Below are positions 13,450-13,578 of a DNA stretch of 13,578 nt, in pieces. The translations under genes were made by a program, and so were the position numbers. Position 1 is the stretch's first letter, and each line of letters begins with the position of its first letter. This stretch comes from Oscillospiraceae bacterium (GTDB taxonomy: Bacteria; Bacillota_A; Clostridia; Oscillospirales; Oscillospiraceae). The notes below the pieces were generated by a model that worked only from the letters and a program-made list of their open reading frames with translations, was not told where the DNA came from and made no database searches. The stretch spans positions 1 to 13,578 of the forward strand of contig JAFQHF010000005.1 in NCBI GenBank assembly GCA_017398105.1, written 5' to 3'.

Positions 13450-13578
13450 ATAGAGTAGGAGGCTACCCATTAGTTGAGTAGCCGACCTCTCACACCACCG
13501 TGCGTACCGTTCGGTACACGGCGGTTCAATCGCATAAGTGCACTTGCTCGTACCGTGCCTGGATACTGTAGTATCCGG
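13450..13578 (-). mobile_element. Group II intron, 3' end (domains V-VI), cut by the window edge
   Basis: Read on the - strand, 13524-13495 folds as a classic domain V: CCGCCGUG pairs with CACGGUGG, a two-base CG bulge sits on the 3' side, and UACC/GGUA closes on a GAAC tetraloop. The lower stem contains a CGC/GUG triad with the expected G-U pair. Domain VI follows as GGCUAC/GUAGCC (13483-13461) with an A-rich loop side that could hold the branch-point A. The intron should end near 13450-13455. A hairpin GGATAC/GTATCC (13561-13576) upstream may be the end of domain IV. Its reverse transcriptase gene, if any, lies beyond 13578. Confidence 0.85.

Noticed and set aside
11479..13470. 663-codon open frame on the - strand opposite the deacetylase gene
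   Set aside because: The + strand frame has complete PIG-L motifs and a good ribosome site; the - strand frame has neither and follows from high GC in third positions.

Overview
The window looks like chromosomal DNA of a fairly GC-rich, low-spore-type Clostridia (an Oscillospiraceae-like gut Firmicute). The grounds are consensus AGGAGG ribosome sites, TTGACA/TATAAT promoters, an RNase Y gene, a DUF3793 gene, a YclNOPQ/CeuBCDE-type siderophore importer, and palindrome-tipped GTAGGG... intergenic repeats. No taxonomic search was possible, so this is inference.

Region 1 (1-6710) is an iron-acquisition locus on the + strand. A DUF3793 gene and a very short Rex-like winged-helix gene come first, then a DtxR/IdeR-type metalloregulator with an AraC-type regulator, then a four-gene ABC importer (permease, permease, ATPase, lipoprotein binding protein). 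The three transcription units each start at a recognisable sigma-70 promoter, and each promoter is followed by one or two copies of the same inverted repeat, GTTAG-N6-CTAAC. Five full copies are present. The natural reading is that the DtxR-family protein, which carries a DtxR-like Cys ligand, represses all three units including its own when iron is plentiful, and that the AraC protein may add siderophore-dependent activation.

Region 2 (6711-8812) is a mobile and repetitive strip. It holds a nested palindromic repeat, a complete IS110-family insertion sequence on the - strand (DEDD plus Ser transposase, with a long 5' non-coding end suited to a bridge RNA), a + strand terminator, and two adjacent MITE-like elements. 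The hairpin tips of those elements differ by compensating base changes.

Region 3 (8781-10615, - strand) is rny, encoding RNase Y, with its terminator, promoter and an unusually long (about 225 nt), hairpin-rich leader.

Region 4 (10710-13449, + strand) is a two-gene unit: a membrane acyltransferase (acyltransferase_3) followed by a membrane-anchored PIG-L/LmbE-type deacetylase with extra C-terminal beta-rich domains. Together these suggest modification of a surface or extracellular glycan.

Region 5 (13450-13578) is the 3' end (domains V and VI) of a group II intron on the - strand, abutting the deacetylase stop codon and running out of the window. No tRNA, rRNA or CRISPR array was seen.
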